Shown: positions 7,576 through 17,171, counted from the first letter of the stretch. The stretch is 64,000 nt of DNA from JBHOQS01 sp042408875 (GCA_042408875.1 JBHOQS010000021.1:1-64000), one strand, 5' to 3'. Numbers and translations are program-made. The notes: a model not told the origin generated them from the letters alone.

Positions 7576-9012
7576 CTAAATATGGATCGCCTGGCCGCGA
7601 GCAGCGAGCGCAGCCTCCTTGATCGCCTCGGAGAGGGTGGGGTGCGGGTTCACCAGCTCGCCCACCTCCAGGGTAGTGGCTTCGAGCAGGCGCGCCAGGC
7701 TGAGCTCAGAGATGAGCTCGGTGACCTCAGGGCCGATCATGTGCACGCCCAGGATCTCACCATGCTGGGCATCCGCCACGATCTTGACAAAGCCATCCCA
7801 GTCGCCGATGGCTAGGGCCTTACCGTTGGCTTGCAGCGGGAACCGACCGACGCGCACATCGTAGCCCTGCTCGCGCGCCTGCTGCTCGGTCAGGCCGAAG
7901 CTAGCCACCTGCGGATGGCAATAGGTGCACATCGGCATATCGACATAATTGATGGGCGCGGGTTGCCGTCCGGCGATCACTTCGGCGGCGATAACACCCA
8001 TGTGTGAAGCCACGTGCGCCAGCGGCTTTTTCATCGTCACGTCGCCGATGGCGTAGATGCCCTCGACGGTGGTCCGCATGTAGTCGTCGATCTGGACGGC
8101 ACCGCGCTTATCCAGGGCGACGCCCAGCTGCTCCAGGCCCAGGTTCTGGCTATTGGGCCGGAAGCCCGCGCTGAGCAGGACCCGCTCGGCCTCGAGGACC
8201 TGCGTCTGGCCGTTGATCGTCACCGGGAGCTCAACCCCGCGCTCGGTGATGCGGGGGGCCTCGCTGCGGGCGCCGGTGTAAAAGGTAATGCCAGCGCGAC
8301 GGTAGGAACGCTCGATCGCCTGGGAGATCTCCTCATCCTCTAGGGGGAGGAGGTGAGGCAGCATCTCGACGAGGGTCACGCTGACACCGTACATCGCGTA
8401 GACGTACGCGAACTCCATGCCGAGCGCGCCGGCGCCGACGATGATGATCGACTTTGGCAGCTCTTTTTCGATAATAGCCTCGCGGTAGGTCTGCACGCGC
8501 TTGCCGTCAACCGTCCAGCCGGGCAGCACCGCTGCCCGGGCGCCAGTCGCAATGATAATATTGCGCGCCGCGATCTCCTGGCCGGAGGGCTGCACCACGA
8601 CCCGCTTCTGTGGCGTGATGGTCGCTTCGCCCTGAATGTGGTCGATCTTGTTCTTGCGGAGGAGCAGGCCGATGCCAGAAACCAGGCGCTCGACTACCTG
8701 GCGGCTCCGATCGACGGCCACGCCGTAGTCGATCGTGAAGCTGTCAATGCCGATGCCAAAGCGCTTGGCATCGCGCACCAGCGAGACGACCTCGGCGTTC
8801 TTGATCAAAGCCTTGCTGGGAATACAGCCCCAGTTCAGGCAGACCCCGCCCAGATGTTCCCGCTCGACGCAGGCTGTGCGCAGACCGAGCTGCGCAGCGC
8901 GAATGGCCGCCACATAGCCACCGGGGCCGCCTCCGATCACTACCACGTCATACGGCTCCGGCGCGCGCTGGATCGCCGGGGCTGGAGCGGGAGCCGTCGC
9001 GGTCTGGACCAT
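7576..9012 (-). CDS. lpdA: Dihydrolipoamide dehydrogenase (E3)
   Basis: FAD-dependent disulfide oxidoreductase of 478 residues that reoxidises the lipoyl group of E2 with NAD+. FAD-binding GGGPGGYVAAIRAA near residue 26, the redox-active disulfide in GGVCLNWGCIPSKALI, the NAD-binding GAGALGMEFAYVYAMYG, the second FAD motif YAIGDVTMKKPLAH, and the C-terminal HPHPTLSEA-like segment (VNPHPTLSEAIKEAALAA) with the catalytic His are all present. It is the last gene of the E1alpha-E1beta-E2-E3 cluster and starts about 80 bases after the E2 stop. The N-terminal Ala/Pro stretch (TATAPAPAPAIQ) before the FAD motif is a short extension, too short for a lipoyl domain. Confidence 0.96.
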   Translation of the reverse strand: MVQTATAPAPAPAIQRAPEPYDVVVIGGGPGGYVAAIRAAQLGLRTACVEREHLGGVCLNWGCIPSKALIKNAEVVSLVRDAKRFGIGIDSFTIDYGVAVDRSRQVVERLVSGIGLLLRKNKIDHIQGEATITPQKRVVVQPSGQEIAARNIIIATGARAAVLPGWTVDGKRVQTYREAIIEKELPKSIIIVGAGALGMEFAYVYAMYGVSVTLVEMLPHLLPLEDEEISQAIERSYRRAGITFYTGARSEAPRITERGVELPVTINGQTQVLEAERVLLSAGFRPNSQNLGLEQLGVALDKRGAVQIDDYMRTTVEGIYAIGDVTMKKPLAHVASHMGVIAAEVIAGRQPAPINYVDMPMCTYCHPQVASFGLTEQQAREQGYDVRVGRFPLQANGKALAIGDWDGFVKIVADAQHGEILGVHMIGPEVTELISELSLARLLEATTLEVGELVNPHPTLSEAIKEAALAARGQAIHI

Positions 9013-9094
9013 TCAAAGACCTCCATCCACCTGTCGCGGTTCGCTGGGCGGAAGACCGGACATCTTCCGTCCTCCGCCCAGCAGGCCTCAGGTG

Positions 9095-10441
9095 CTACAG
9101 GAACAAGCTCATCGGGTTTTGCAAGAGGCGCTTCACTTCCTGCAAGAAGCGTGCGCCTTCTGCACCGTCGGTCACGCGGTGGTCAGCCGAGAGGGTGACT
9201 TTCATCAGGTCGGTGATGACGATCTGGTCGTCCTTCACCGCCGGCTGTCGCAGCACGCTGCCCACAGCCAGGATGCCGGCCTGCGGCGGATTGATGATGG
9301 CGACGAAGCTCTCCACATCGTACATGCCGAGGTTCGACACGGTGAAGGTGCCTCCCTCGAACTCCTCAGGCCGGATCTGTCCGCCGCGGGCACGCGAGGC
9401 CAGGTCCTTGGCCTCCTGGGCGATCTGCGGTAGGCTCTTCTGGTCGCAGTTGCGGATCACCGGCACGAGCAGGCCGCCTTCGATGGCGACGGCCATGCCG
9501 ATGTTGATCTCCGAGAAGAGCTGCACCCGGTCACCGGCGTAGGCCGCGTTCAGATTCGGGAACTTGCGTAGCGCCAGCGCCACAGCCTTCAGCACGAGGT
9601 CGTTGATGGAAAGCTTCTGCGCGTCGTCCAAGAGCGCGTTGGCCGCCTGCCTGGCGCGCAGCGCCTCGGTCATCTCGATCTCGGAGGTGATGTAAAAGTG
9701 CGGGACCGGCCCCTTGCTCTCGCTCATGCGCCTGGCGATGGTCTGTCGCATGCGGCTGAGGGGCTGTTCCTGCGCTGGCACCGGGCCGGCGGCAACCGGC
9801 GCCGGTGCCAGCCGCGGCGGGGCGGCTGGCGCAGCCGGGGGCGGTGCTGCCGCGGCAGCCCGCCGCTGCGCAGCGTATGCCTCGACGTCTTCACGGGTAA
9901 TACGTCCGCCGGGGCCGGTGCCCTTCACTTCAGCGAGATTGATGCCCAACTCCTGCGCCACCCGCCGCGCCAGCGGTGAGACCTTCAGCTTCTCCTCAGC
10001 CTCCGGCGGCGGGCCGACAGGTTGCTCGACAGCGGCCGGGGCATGCAGCTCAGGGTGCGACTCCGGCTCAATGTGCGCGACACCGGCTCCAGCTGCGGCC
10101 TCGGTCGGCGTTGCTTCTGCCCCTTCGCCGGCGCCGATCGCCTCGCGCTGGGCGGCCCCGGCCTCCGCTCCAGCTACACGGAGCGCCTCCTCAACCGATT
10201 CGCCCGGCTCGCCCAGGACCGCGATCACCCGGCCTACCGGCACTGTCGCACCTTCCGGCGCCACGATCTTGAGCAACGTCCCGGAATCAAAGGCTTCGAT
10301 CTCGATATTCACCTTTTCCGTCTCGATCTCGGCGATCGGCTCGCCCCGCTCGATACGGTCGCCCTCCTGCTTGAGCCACCGCAGGATCTTGCCCTCCTGC
10401 ATGGCAAAGCCCATCTTGGGCATCAGCACAGGTCTGGCCAC
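9095..10441 (-). CDS. pdhC: Dihydrolipoamide acyltransferase (E2) of a 2-oxoacid dehydrogenase complex
   Basis: Protein of 448 residues. Domains in order: one lipoyl domain (residues about 1-77, lipoylated Lys in ETEKVNIE), a long Ala/Pro/Glu-rich linker, a peripheral subunit-binding domain (KVSPLARRVAQELGI...GTGPGGRITREDVEAY), a second Ala/Pro linker, and the catalytic acyltransferase domain ending in the active-site ADHRVTDGAEGARFL. It transfers the acyl group to CoA and forms the core of the complex. The start is the GTG at 10441, not the ATG opening the frame at 10576: AGGAGG lies five bases before the GTG and the lipoyl domain begins at once (VARPVLMPKMGFAM). The acyl specificity (pyruvate or branched-chain) cannot be read directly. 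Confidence 0.94.
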   Translation of the reverse strand: MARPVLMPKMGFAMQEGKILRWLKQEGDRIERGEPIAEIETEKVNIEIEAFDSGTLLKIVAPEGATVPVGRVIAVLGEPGESVEEALRVAGAEAGAAQREAIGAGEGAEATPTEAAAGAGVAHIEPESHPELHAPAAVEQPVGPPPEAEEKLKVSPLARRVAQELGINLAEVKGTGPGGRITREDVEAYAAQRRAAAAAPPPAAPAAPPRLAPAPVAAGPVPAQEQPLSRMRQTIARRMSESKGPVPHFYITSEIEMTEALRARQAANALLDDAQKLSINDLVLKAVALALRKFPNLNAAYAGDRVQLFSEINIGMAVAIEGGLLVPVIRNCDQKSLPQIAQEAKDLASRARGGQIRPEEFEGGTFTVSNLGMYDVESFVAIINPPQAGILAVGSVLRQPAVKDDQIVITDLMKVTLSADHRVTDGAEGARFLQEVKRLLQNPMSLFL

Positions 10442-10544
10442 AGTGTCCTCCTGAGGCGTGATGCGTCGTGATCGTTCCCTGCGGCGGTTCCTCCGGCCGG
10501 CACCCGAAACAGCAACGGCCCCGAAGACAAGGACCCGCGAGGCA

Positions 10545-11516
10545 TCACGCGACCATCTCTCGCACCTTGGCGACAATCTGCTCTACCGAGGGAATCACCA
10601 TCGCCTCCAGGTTGCGGGCATAGGGCATCGGCACCTCGACGGCGCCAAGGCGCTGCACCGGTGCGTCGAGATAATCAAACGCCAGCTCGCTGATCTGTGC
10701 GGCAAACTCCGCGCCAAGCCCGGCCGTTCTCCAGCCCTCCTCGACCACCAGAGCCCGGCTCGTCTTCTTCACCGAGTCGATGATCGGCTCGATGTCGATC
10801 GGCCGCAGCGTGCGCGGATCGACGATCTCGGCTTCGATACCCTCCTCTGCTAGCCGTCGGGCTGCCTCCATCGCCTGCGCGGCCATCCAGCCCCACGCCA
10901 CGATGGTGATATCCGTGCCCGGGCGCTTCACGTCTGAGACGCCAATCGGCACGATGTAGTCGCCATCCGGCACCTCTCCCCGGATGCTGTACAGCTTGAC
11001 ATGCTCGAGGAAGATGACCGGATCGTCCTGGCGCAGGCAGGCCTTGATCAAGCCCTTGACATCGTAGGGGGTTGAGGGGGCCACCACCTTGAGACCGGGC
11101 ACGTAGGCGAAGAAGTTATCGAAATTCTGGGAGTGCGTTGCGGCTAGGGCGCCGAAGCCGTTGGCGGTACGGATCACCACCGGGGCAGTGATCTGACCGC
11201 CGAACATGTAATGGACCTTGGCCGCGTTGTTGATGATCTGGTCTATCGCCAGCAGGCTGAAGTTCACCGTCATGAGCTCGGCGATCGGACGCAGCCCGCC
11301 CATCGCAGCACCGATCGCTGTACCGACGATCACGGCCTCAGCGATCGGGGTGTCACGGAGCCGCTTGTCTCCGACGATCTCGCGGAAGCCGTACGTGACC
11401 CCGTACGAGCTCCCATAGCGGTTCACATCCTCGCCCATGATGAAGATACGCTCATCGCGCTGCATCTCTTCCCGCAGACCCTCGCGGAGCGCATCGAGAT
11501 ACGTCTTAACTGCCAT
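10545..11516 (-). CDS. pdhB: 2-oxoacid (pyruvate) dehydrogenase E1 beta subunit
   Basis: Protein of 323 residues, typical for E1 beta. IFIMGEDVNRYGSSYG and the transketolase-type pyrimidine domain (DTPIAEAVIVGTAIGAAMGG) are followed by the C-terminal half with DPRTLRPIDIEPIIDSVKKT and VEEGWRTAGLGAEFAAQI. Together with the alpha subunit it decarboxylates the 2-oxoacid using thiamine diphosphate and acylates E2. It lies between E1 alpha (121 bases upstream, with a hairpin in the gap) and E2 (103 bases downstream). Confidence 0.95.
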   Translation of the reverse strand: MAVKTYLDALREGLREEMQRDERIFIMGEDVNRYGSSYGVTYGFREIVGDKRLRDTPIAEAVIVGTAIGAAMGGLRPIAELMTVNFSLLAIDQIINNAAKVHYMFGGQITAPVVIRTANGFGALAATHSQNFDNFFAYVPGLKVVAPSTPYDVKGLIKACLRQDDPVIFLEHVKLYSIRGEVPDGDYIVPIGVSDVKRPGTDITIVAWGWMAAQAMEAARRLAEEGIEAEIVDPRTLRPIDIEPIIDSVKKTSRALVVEEGWRTAGLGAEFAAQISELAFDYLDAPVQRLGAVEVPMPYARNLEAMVIPSVEQIVAKVREMVA

Positions 11517-11605
11517 CGCTCGCTCGTTTAATCCTCATCCGGCCCGCAGGCCGACTGTGACATTAGCTGGGTACCGCTAGAAGCAGAGGATGAAAGGGAA
11601 GAGAG

Positions 11606-11629
11606 CGGGGCGAACAGCCGTTCGCCCCG
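11606..11629 (-). terminator. Hairpin in the E1alpha-E1beta gap (partial terminator or processing site)
   Basis: CGGGGCGAAC (11606-11615) and GTTCGCCCCG (11620-11629) form a perfect 10-bp stem with a four-base loop, directly after the E1alpha stop codon on the minus strand. Downstream on that strand the RNA is pyrimidine-rich (CTCTCTTCCCTTTC) but has no clean U-run. It could be a leaky terminator or an RNA-processing element setting different levels of the two E1 subunits. Confidence 0.55.
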
Positions 11630-11637
11630 GCAGGTCC

Positions 11638-12687
11638 CTATGCCCGTGCGCCGACTGGCTCCCGCTGTTTCACTGCCGGTGCCACGTACACGTCTTCATA
11701 GAGCACTTCTGGCGGTGGCACCGGGCTCTCCTCAGCGAAGCGGACCGCCTCTTCTACCACCTGTTCCACCTGCCGGTGGATAGCCTCCAGTTCCTCCGCA
11801 GAGACCCCGGCCTGTGTCTGCAAGTAGGTTGCAAAGATGGCGATGGGGTCGAGTGTTCGCCGTTTCTCGCGCACCTCAGCGCGATCCCGGTAGAGCTGCG
11901 GATCGGCGGCGGAGTGCCCCATAAAACGATAGGTCATGGCTTCGAGAAAGGCCGGGCCGTTGCCAGCGCGCACATATTCCGCCAGCTCGTAGACAGCCTC
12001 CCGGACAGCCAGCACGTCCTGTCCGTCGATGCGCGCTGCACGCATCCCGTGCGCCTCGCCTTTCTTGTACAGCTCGGTTACCGAGGACGCCCGCTCGACA
12101 GCCGTGCCCATGCCGTAGAGGTTGTTCTCGCACAGGAAGAGCACCGGCAGCTTCCACAGGGCCGCCAGGTTCAGCGACTCGTGGAAGACCCCGTTGTTGG
12201 TCGCGCCGTCACCGAACACGCACAAGACGATGCGGTCCAGTCCCTGATACTGATGGGCGAACGCCATCCCAGCAGCAAGGGGCAGGTGCCCAGCAACGAT
12301 CGCGTACCCACCCCAGAAGTGTCGCTTCACGTCTGCCAGGTGCATCGACCCGCCCTTACCCTTACTGGTACCGGTGACCTTGCCGAACAGTTCGGCCATC
12401 ACAACGCCGGGGTCGGTGCCACGGACGAGCGGCCAGGCGTGGTCGCGGTAGTGGGTGATGATGTCGTCATCCGGCCGTAGGGCTGCATTCGCGCCAACGG
12501 CGACGGCCTCCTCCCCAATATAGAGGTGCAGGAACCCAGCGATCTTATCGTAGGCGTACATCTCCGCCGACTTCTCCTCGAAGCGGCGGACGAGGTACAT
12601 CTGCCGGTAGAGCTCGAGCAACTCGTGCTTGGGCAGGTCCGCCTTGCGGGTGTTAGGTAGATTGTTCGATGATGTAATGCCCCCCAT
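11638..12687 (-). CDS. pdhA: 2-oxoacid (pyruvate) dehydrogenase E1 alpha subunit
   Basis: Protein of 349 residues. It begins with a helical segment (LLELYRQMYLVRRFEEKSAE) and GFLHLYIGEEAVAVG, contains the thiamine diphosphate binding signature GDGATNNGVFHESLNLAALW...ENN, and the phosphorylation-loop-like YRFMGHSAADPQLYR. It is the first gene of the dehydrogenase cluster, about 480 bases downstream of meaB. Family knowledge: E1 alpha and beta form a heterotetramer. The motif set best fits pyruvate dehydrogenase, but acetoin or branched-chain specificity is not excluded. Confidence 0.95.
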   Translation of the reverse strand: MGGITSSNNLPNTRKADLPKHELLELYRQMYLVRRFEEKSAEMYAYDKIAGFLHLYIGEEAVAVGANAALRPDDDIITHYRDHAWPLVRGTDPGVVMAELFGKVTGTSKGKGGSMHLADVKRHFWGGYAIVAGHLPLAAGMAFAHQYQGLDRIVLCVFGDGATNNGVFHESLNLAALWKLPVLFLCENNLYGMGTAVERASSVTELYKKGEAHGMRAARIDGQDVLAVREAVYELAEYVRAGNGPAFLEAMTYRFMGHSAADPQLYRDRAEVREKRRTLDPIAIFATYLQTQAGVSAEELEAIHRQVEQVVEEAVRFAEESPVPPPEVLYEDVYVAPAVKQREPVGARA

Positions 12688-13163
12688 ACGTGCTCCTCAG
12701 TGGCGACCCCGGACACCGTACGATGATAGCGTCTGTGCGGCACGACGGTGAGGACACACCGCGAAAGCATCGGCGGTCCGGAGCGCCTGCCCTTTGTTAC
12801 ATTGTAGCGCGCCTCCACAGCACCGGGGTACCGCTTCGGGGCGTTCTGCCAGGGGATGTGCTCCCCGCGCCGCAGGAACGGGTGCGAGGCGCTCGCCGGG
12901 TCCTACCAGGGCAGGACTGCTGCGCGCCCTGGCTGCCGGCGCGCTGTGCTATAGCCCCATGTAGGGTAGGGCAAGTCACCTAGGAGTGTCAAGTAAGACT
13001 GTGACAAGACAACCCTACACAGATGTTTATGCTCCCTGCCTACTGCGTAATACGTCCTACGTTACGTCCTGCGTAGAGACGCCGGACCATCCCGCCTCTG
13101 GGCTGCCGCGCTGCAGTCTGGCGGGGCCGGGCGGATGGGCTGTTACGCTCTACGGAGTACGTA
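12688..13163. other. Noncoding leader region of the dehydrogenase cluster with TACGTA-type inverted repeats
   Basis: No gene is supported here. On the minus strand TTGACA (12987-12992) is followed after 18 bases by a weak TACCCT, a possible pdhA promoter. GTAATACGT at 13047-13055 and its complement ACGTATTAC at 13159-13167 bracket a stretch with further TACG words; the second arm covers the meaB stop codon. Similar TACGTACTGCGTA words occur near 19.26 and 19.35 kb. Confidence 0.45.
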
Positions 13164-14114
13164 TTACATCCTCTCGCGTGTGCGACCGGCCAGGCGCCGC
13201 GCCGCCGAGTGGACGTCCTCTTCGCCGGCCAGCACCGCATCGACCAGGCCGTCCAGTTCTGCGGCATGCTGTTCGATCAGGTCGCGCAGGAGCAGCTCTC
13301 GGGCATAGTCGAGCACGCGCCGCGCGGCGGCGGCGCGGCGGCGGCGCTCTCGCTCCCCGCTCGCCAGAAGGTAGCGGCGATGTGCCTCCAGCGCTTCGGC
13401 GATGGCTTCTATGCCGCGGCCCTCGAGCGCCGAGACCTTCAGCACTGGCGGGCGCCAGCCGACGCCCTCAGCGGCGGGCGGCAGCATGGCCCGGAGCTCC
13501 GCCACGAGACGGTCAGCCCCGGACTGATCTGCCTTGTTCACAACATGCACATCGGCGATCTCAATGATGCCGGCTTTGATCGTCTGAATGGCATCGCCTA
13601 ACCCCGGCACATGCACCAGCAGGACGGTCTCAGCCGATGCGACGACATCGATCTCATCCTGGCCGGTGCCAACTGTCTCGATAAAGATGAGGTCCATGCC
13701 GGCGACCTGGAACGCGGCGGCAGCGTCGTCTGCGGCACGTGCTAGGCCACCACTGGCCCCGCGCGTAGCCATGCTGCGCACGAAGATACCGGGATCGACC
13801 GCAAGCTCCTGCATGCGCACGCGGTCGCCCAGGAACGCGCCGCCGCTGAAGGGGCTCGTCGGATCGATCGCCAGAATGCCGACGCGCCGGCCGCAGGTTC
13901 GGGCCAGCCGTGCCAGACGCGCGATCAGCGTGCTCTTGCCTGAGCCGGGCGGCCCGGTGACGCCAACGACATGCGCCTGGCCCAGGCCGGTAGACCTGCG
14001 AAGCGCACGCAGCGCGGCACGCGCCGCAGGGTCTTCTGCCTCCAGGAGCGAGATAAAGCGCGCCAGCGCGCGGCGGTCTCCGGCGCGCAGGCGCGCCGTG
14101 AGCTCGTCGATCAC
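13164..14114 (-). CDS. meaB: Methylmalonyl-CoA mutase-associated GTPase MeaB
   Basis: G3E-family P-loop GTPase of 316 residues that guards and reloads adenosylcobalamin-dependent methylmalonyl-CoA mutase. Walker A is GPPGSGKS at residues 54-61; the family motif AIDPTSPFSGGAFLGDRVRM, the switch region DLIFIETVGTGQDE and the guanine-specificity NKAD are visible. C-terminal helical part (LLLRDLIEQHAAELDGL) is the dimerisation arm. It is the last gene of the propionyl-CoA module, 115 bases after the B12 subunit gene. Length and motif order are those of bacterial MeaB/ArgK. Confidence 0.94.
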   Translation of the reverse strand: MIDELTARLRAGDRRALARFISLLEAEDPAARAALRALRRSTGLGQAHVVGVTGPPGSGKSTLIARLARLARTCGRRVGILAIDPTSPFSGGAFLGDRVRMQELAVDPGIFVRSMATRGASGGLARAADDAAAAFQVAGMDLIFIETVGTGQDEIDVVASAETVLLVHVPGLGDAIQTIKAGIIEIADVHVVNKADQSGADRLVAELRAMLPPAAEGVGWRPPVLKVSALEGRGIEAIAEALEAHRRYLLASGERERRRRAAAARRVLDYARELLLRDLIEQHAAELDGLVDAVLAGEEDVHSAARRLAGRTRERM

Positions 14115-14229
14115 TCCCTCACCTCCGCAGGATAGAGCGTGCGGGCCATGGCGCAGATATCAGTGGCCGCGCCGCACAGCGTTCCGGGCGGTACCGCCAC
14201 ACCTCAGTCGAGAGGCCGTGTCAGCCATC

Positions 14230-14688
14230 CTATGAGGAGGCCGCTCGCTCGGCCACTGCGGCGCGGATGTACTCGATGATACGCGAGGTCGGCGTGCCGG
14301 GACCGAAGACCTCCCGAATACCCATCGCCTTGATCGCCGGCACGTCTGCGTCAGGAATGATGCCGCCGGCAAGCACGATCACGTCGTCCATACCCGCCTC
14401 GCGCAGGCCCTGCATGATGCGCGGGAAGAGCGCCATATGTGCTCCGGAGTGACAGGAGAGCCCGACGACGTCCACGTCCTCCTGTACTGCAGCCTGCACG
14501 ATCATCTCCGGCGACTGCCGGATGCCAGTGTAGATCACCTCCATGCCGGCGTCGCGCAGGGCGCGTGCCAGCACCTTGGCCCCGCGATCGTGGCCATCCA
14601 GCCCTGGCTTGGCGATAAGCACCCGGATCGGCCTGGCCTGCCCCGCGCGGCGCTGCGACACCTGCATGTGCACCTGCCCTGCGATCAT
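14230..14688 (-). CDS. mcmB: Methylmalonyl-CoA mutase, cobalamin-binding small subunit
   Basis: Protein of 152 residues that is only the B12-binding Rossmann-like domain. DGHDRG at residues 31-36 contains the histidine that replaces dimethylbenzimidazole as lower axial ligand of cobalt; GLSCHSGAHM and VLAGGIIPDAD follow, and FGPGTPTSRIIEYIR ends the domain. In this split arrangement it pairs with the catalytic large subunit encoded two genes upstream. It is preceded by the epimerase gene (108 bases) and followed by meaB. Confidence 0.94.
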   Translation of the reverse strand: MIAGQVHMQVSQRRAGQARPIRVLIAKPGLDGHDRGAKVLARALRDAGMEVIYTGIRQSPEMIVQAAVQEDVDVVGLSCHSGAHMALFPRIMQGLREAGMDDVIVLAGGIIPDADVPAIKAMGIREVFGPGTPTSRIIEYIRAAVAERAASS

Positions 14689-14796
14689 ATGCCTGTTCTT
14701 GAGTTTCCCGGCTTCGTTTGCTGATGATAGATCATGCGTGATCTAGTATCGGGCTACGACGAGTATCAGGCTATGAAGACGCGCGGTCCTGGCGGT

Positions 14797-15192
14797 TCAG
14801 GAGCGCTGCAAGAGCTCGATCAGCACGCCATAGGCGCCCCTAGGGTGCACGAAGGCCACGCGTCCCTCGGCCCCCTGGCGAGGCACGACGTCGATGAGCT
14901 CCACCCCCAGGGCGGCTAGGCGCGCGAGCTCAGCCTCAAGGTCATCGACCTCAAAACAGAGATGGTGCATCCCTTCGCCGCGGCTCTCAAGGTAGCGCGC
15001 CACGCCGGTCGAGGGGTCGGTAGGCTGGACGAGTTCCAGCTCAGCGCCACCGGCGCCAGGCAAAAAGGCGATACGCACGCCCTGCTCAGGCAGCTCGTAG
15101 CGGCGCGTCACCTCCAGGCCGAAGACGCGGTGGTAGAAGCTGGCAACTTGCTCTAGATCGCGCACCACCAGGGCGACATGATCCAGTCGCAT
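14797..15192 (-). CDS. mce: Methylmalonyl-CoA epimerase
   Basis: Vicinal-oxygen-chelate (glyoxalase-like) protein of 131 residues converting (S)- to (R)-methylmalonyl-CoA. Metal ligands are expected at His5 (RLDHVALVVRD), the His in GEGMHHLCFEVDD, and the final Glu in VLIELLQ. The frame is open 318 bases further upstream, but the family always begins at MxxDHV, and ATG 15192 has GAGGA about eight bases before it. It sits between the large and small mutase subunit genes, which confirms the pathway. Confidence 0.94.
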   Translation of the reverse strand: MRLDHVALVVRDLEQVASFYHRVFGLEVTRRYELPEQGVRIAFLPGAGGAELELVQPTDPSTGVARYLESRGEGMHHLCFEVDDLEAELARLAALGVELIDVVPRQGAEGRVAFVHPRGAYGVLIELLQRS

Positions 15193-15280
15193 GCACGCAT
15201 CCTCAGAAATACGCGTTTCCTCAGAAAACGAGTTAGTATCAGAATACGCGCTTCGGTATCTCAGGCTGTAGGTGCCGACT

Positions 15281-16960
15281 TTAGAATACCAGGCTTTCTT
15301 GATGCTCACCGAACTGCGCCCGCAGCACGTCGCAGATCTCCTGGATCGTGGCATAGGCTTCCACGCACTCCAGGATCGGCGGCATGAGGCTCTCATTGCC
15401 ACGAGCTGCATCAGCGAGCCTGGCCAGCGCCGCCTGGACTGCCGCACCGTCCCGCCCGGCCCTGACGCGATTGAGCCGCTCGATCTGCCGACGCTCGGCC
15501 TCAGGATCAATGCGCAGGATGCCCTCGGTTGGCGGCTCGGGAGCCGTGTAGATGTTCACGCCCACGACCGGCCGCCGCCCGCTCTCCACATCCATCTGGT
15601 AGCGGTAGGCCGCTTCCTGGATCTCGCGCTGGATGAAGCCGGCCTCGATCGCCGCCAGCGCCCCGCCCATCGCATCGATGCGCTCGATGTACTCCAGTGC
15701 CCCCTGCTCGATACGATCGGTCAGCCATTCAACATAATATGAGCCAGCCAGCGGATCGGAGGTGTCGGCCACGCCCGATTCGAGGGCCAGGATCTGTTGG
15801 GTGCGCAGGGCGAGCTGCGCGCTAGCTTCGGTAGGGAGGGCCAGCGCTTCATCTTTGGCGTTGGTGTGCAGTGACTGCGTCCCACCCAGGATGGCGGCCA
15901 GCGCCTGCACCGTCACGCGCACGATATTGTTATCCGGCTGCTGGGCCGTCAGCGTGCTGCCAGCGGTCTGCGTATGGAACCGCAGCATCCAGGAGCGAGG
16001 ATCGCGCGCCCCGAAGCGCTCGCGCATGATGCGGTACCACAGACGCCGCGCCGCCCGGAACTTGGCAACTTCTTCGAACAGATTGTTGTGCGCCACAAAG
16101 AAGAATGACAGCCGCGGCCCAAAGCGATCCACCTCAAGCCCGGCGTCGATGGCCGCCTGCACATAGGTGATACCGTTCGCCAGGGCAAAGGCTACCTCCT
16201 GGATGGCTGTGCAGCCTGCCTCGCGCATGTGGTAGCCGCTGATGCTAATAGGGTTCCAGTGCGGCACGTGCTCGGCGCAGTATTTGAACGTATCCGTGAT
16301 CAGCCGGAGTGACGGCCGCGGCGGGTAGATGTACGTGCCGCGGGCGATGTACTCCTTGAGAATATCGTTCTGAATGGTGCCGGAGAGCTTCTCCGGCGGC
16401 ACGCCCTGCTTCTTTGCCGTAGCAATGTACATTGCCAGCAGGATGGCCGCTGTGGCGTTGATGGTCATCGAGGTGCTGACACGGTCGAGCGGGATGCCGC
16501 GGAAGAGCTCCTCCATGTCGGCCAGCGTATCGATGGCGACTCCCACGCGGCCGACCTCCCCCACGCAGCGGGGGTTGTCCGAGTCATAGCCAAGCTGGGT
16601 CGGCAGGTCGAACGCCACAGAGAGACCGGTCTGGCCCTGTTCCAGCAGGTAGCGGTAGCGGCGGTTGGACTCCTCGGCCGAGGCATAGCCAGCGTACTGA
16701 CGCATGGTCCAGAGCCGGCCGCGGTACATGGTGGGGTAGATGCCGCGCGTGAACGGCGGCTCCCCAGGATAGCCCAGTCTCTGGTGATAGTCCCAGCCGG
16801 GCAGATCCTCAGGCGTATAGAGCGGTCCGATCTCGATGCCTGTCTCAGTGACGAAGCGTTCCTGCCGCTCAGGCGCCCGCTGTACGAAGGGGCCGCGAGT
16901 GCGTTCCAGCCACTCCTGCTTCGACTTACTGGGCGTCAGCGGTCGTGCTCGATCACTCAT
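15281..16960 (-). CDS. mcmA: Methylmalonyl-CoA mutase, large catalytic subunit
   Basis: About 559 residues, the length of the separate large subunit lacking the B12 domain. N-terminal ERFVTETGIEIGPLYTPEDL and YPGEPPFTRGIYPTMYRGR are family signatures; the TIM barrel carries FDLPTQLGYDSDNP and STSMTINATAAILLAMY, and the substrate region has FHTQTAGSTLTAQQPDNNIV and VADTSDPLAGSYYVEWLTD. It rearranges (R)-methylmalonyl-CoA to succinyl-CoA with the small subunit. ATG 16960 is chosen by family length; an in-frame ATG near 17048 is a longer alternative. It lies 211 bases after the biotin carrier gene. Confidence 0.95.
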   Translation of the reverse strand: MSDRARPLTPSKSKQEWLERTRGPFVQRAPERQERFVTETGIEIGPLYTPEDLPGWDYHQRLGYPGEPPFTRGIYPTMYRGRLWTMRQYAGYASAEESNRRYRYLLEQGQTGLSVAFDLPTQLGYDSDNPRCVGEVGRVGVAIDTLADMEELFRGIPLDRVSTSMTINATAAILLAMYIATAKKQGVPPEKLSGTIQNDILKEYIARGTYIYPPRPSLRLITDTFKYCAEHVPHWNPISISGYHMREAGCTAIQEVAFALANGITYVQAAIDAGLEVDRFGPRLSFFFVAHNNLFEEVAKFRAARRLWYRIMRERFGARDPRSWMLRFHTQTAGSTLTAQQPDNNIVRVTVQALAAILGGTQSLHTNAKDEALALPTEASAQLALRTQQILALESGVADTSDPLAGSYYVEWLTDRIEQGALEYIERIDAMGGALAAIEAGFIQREIQEAAYRYQMDVESGRRPVVGVNIYTAPEPPTEGILRIDPEAERRQIERLNRVRAGRDGAAVQAALARLADAARGNESLMPPILECVEAYATIQEICDVLRAQFGEHQESLVF

Positions 16961-17171
16961 CTGCCGTTGTCCCTGGCGCCCGCTCTCCCGGTTCTTCTGG
17001 TCCTCCCTGGCCTGTTGAATGCAGACGTTACGGGAAGCGAGCGCCATTGTTAAGTTTACTCGGTTACGCCTGCTTTTACGTTGTCGGCTCGGCTGCGGGC
17101 GCGTCCTGCGGGCGAGGGCGTGGACCAGCATCGCTACCTGGGCGGCTGCCAGGAGCCTGGCGTAAGGGCTC

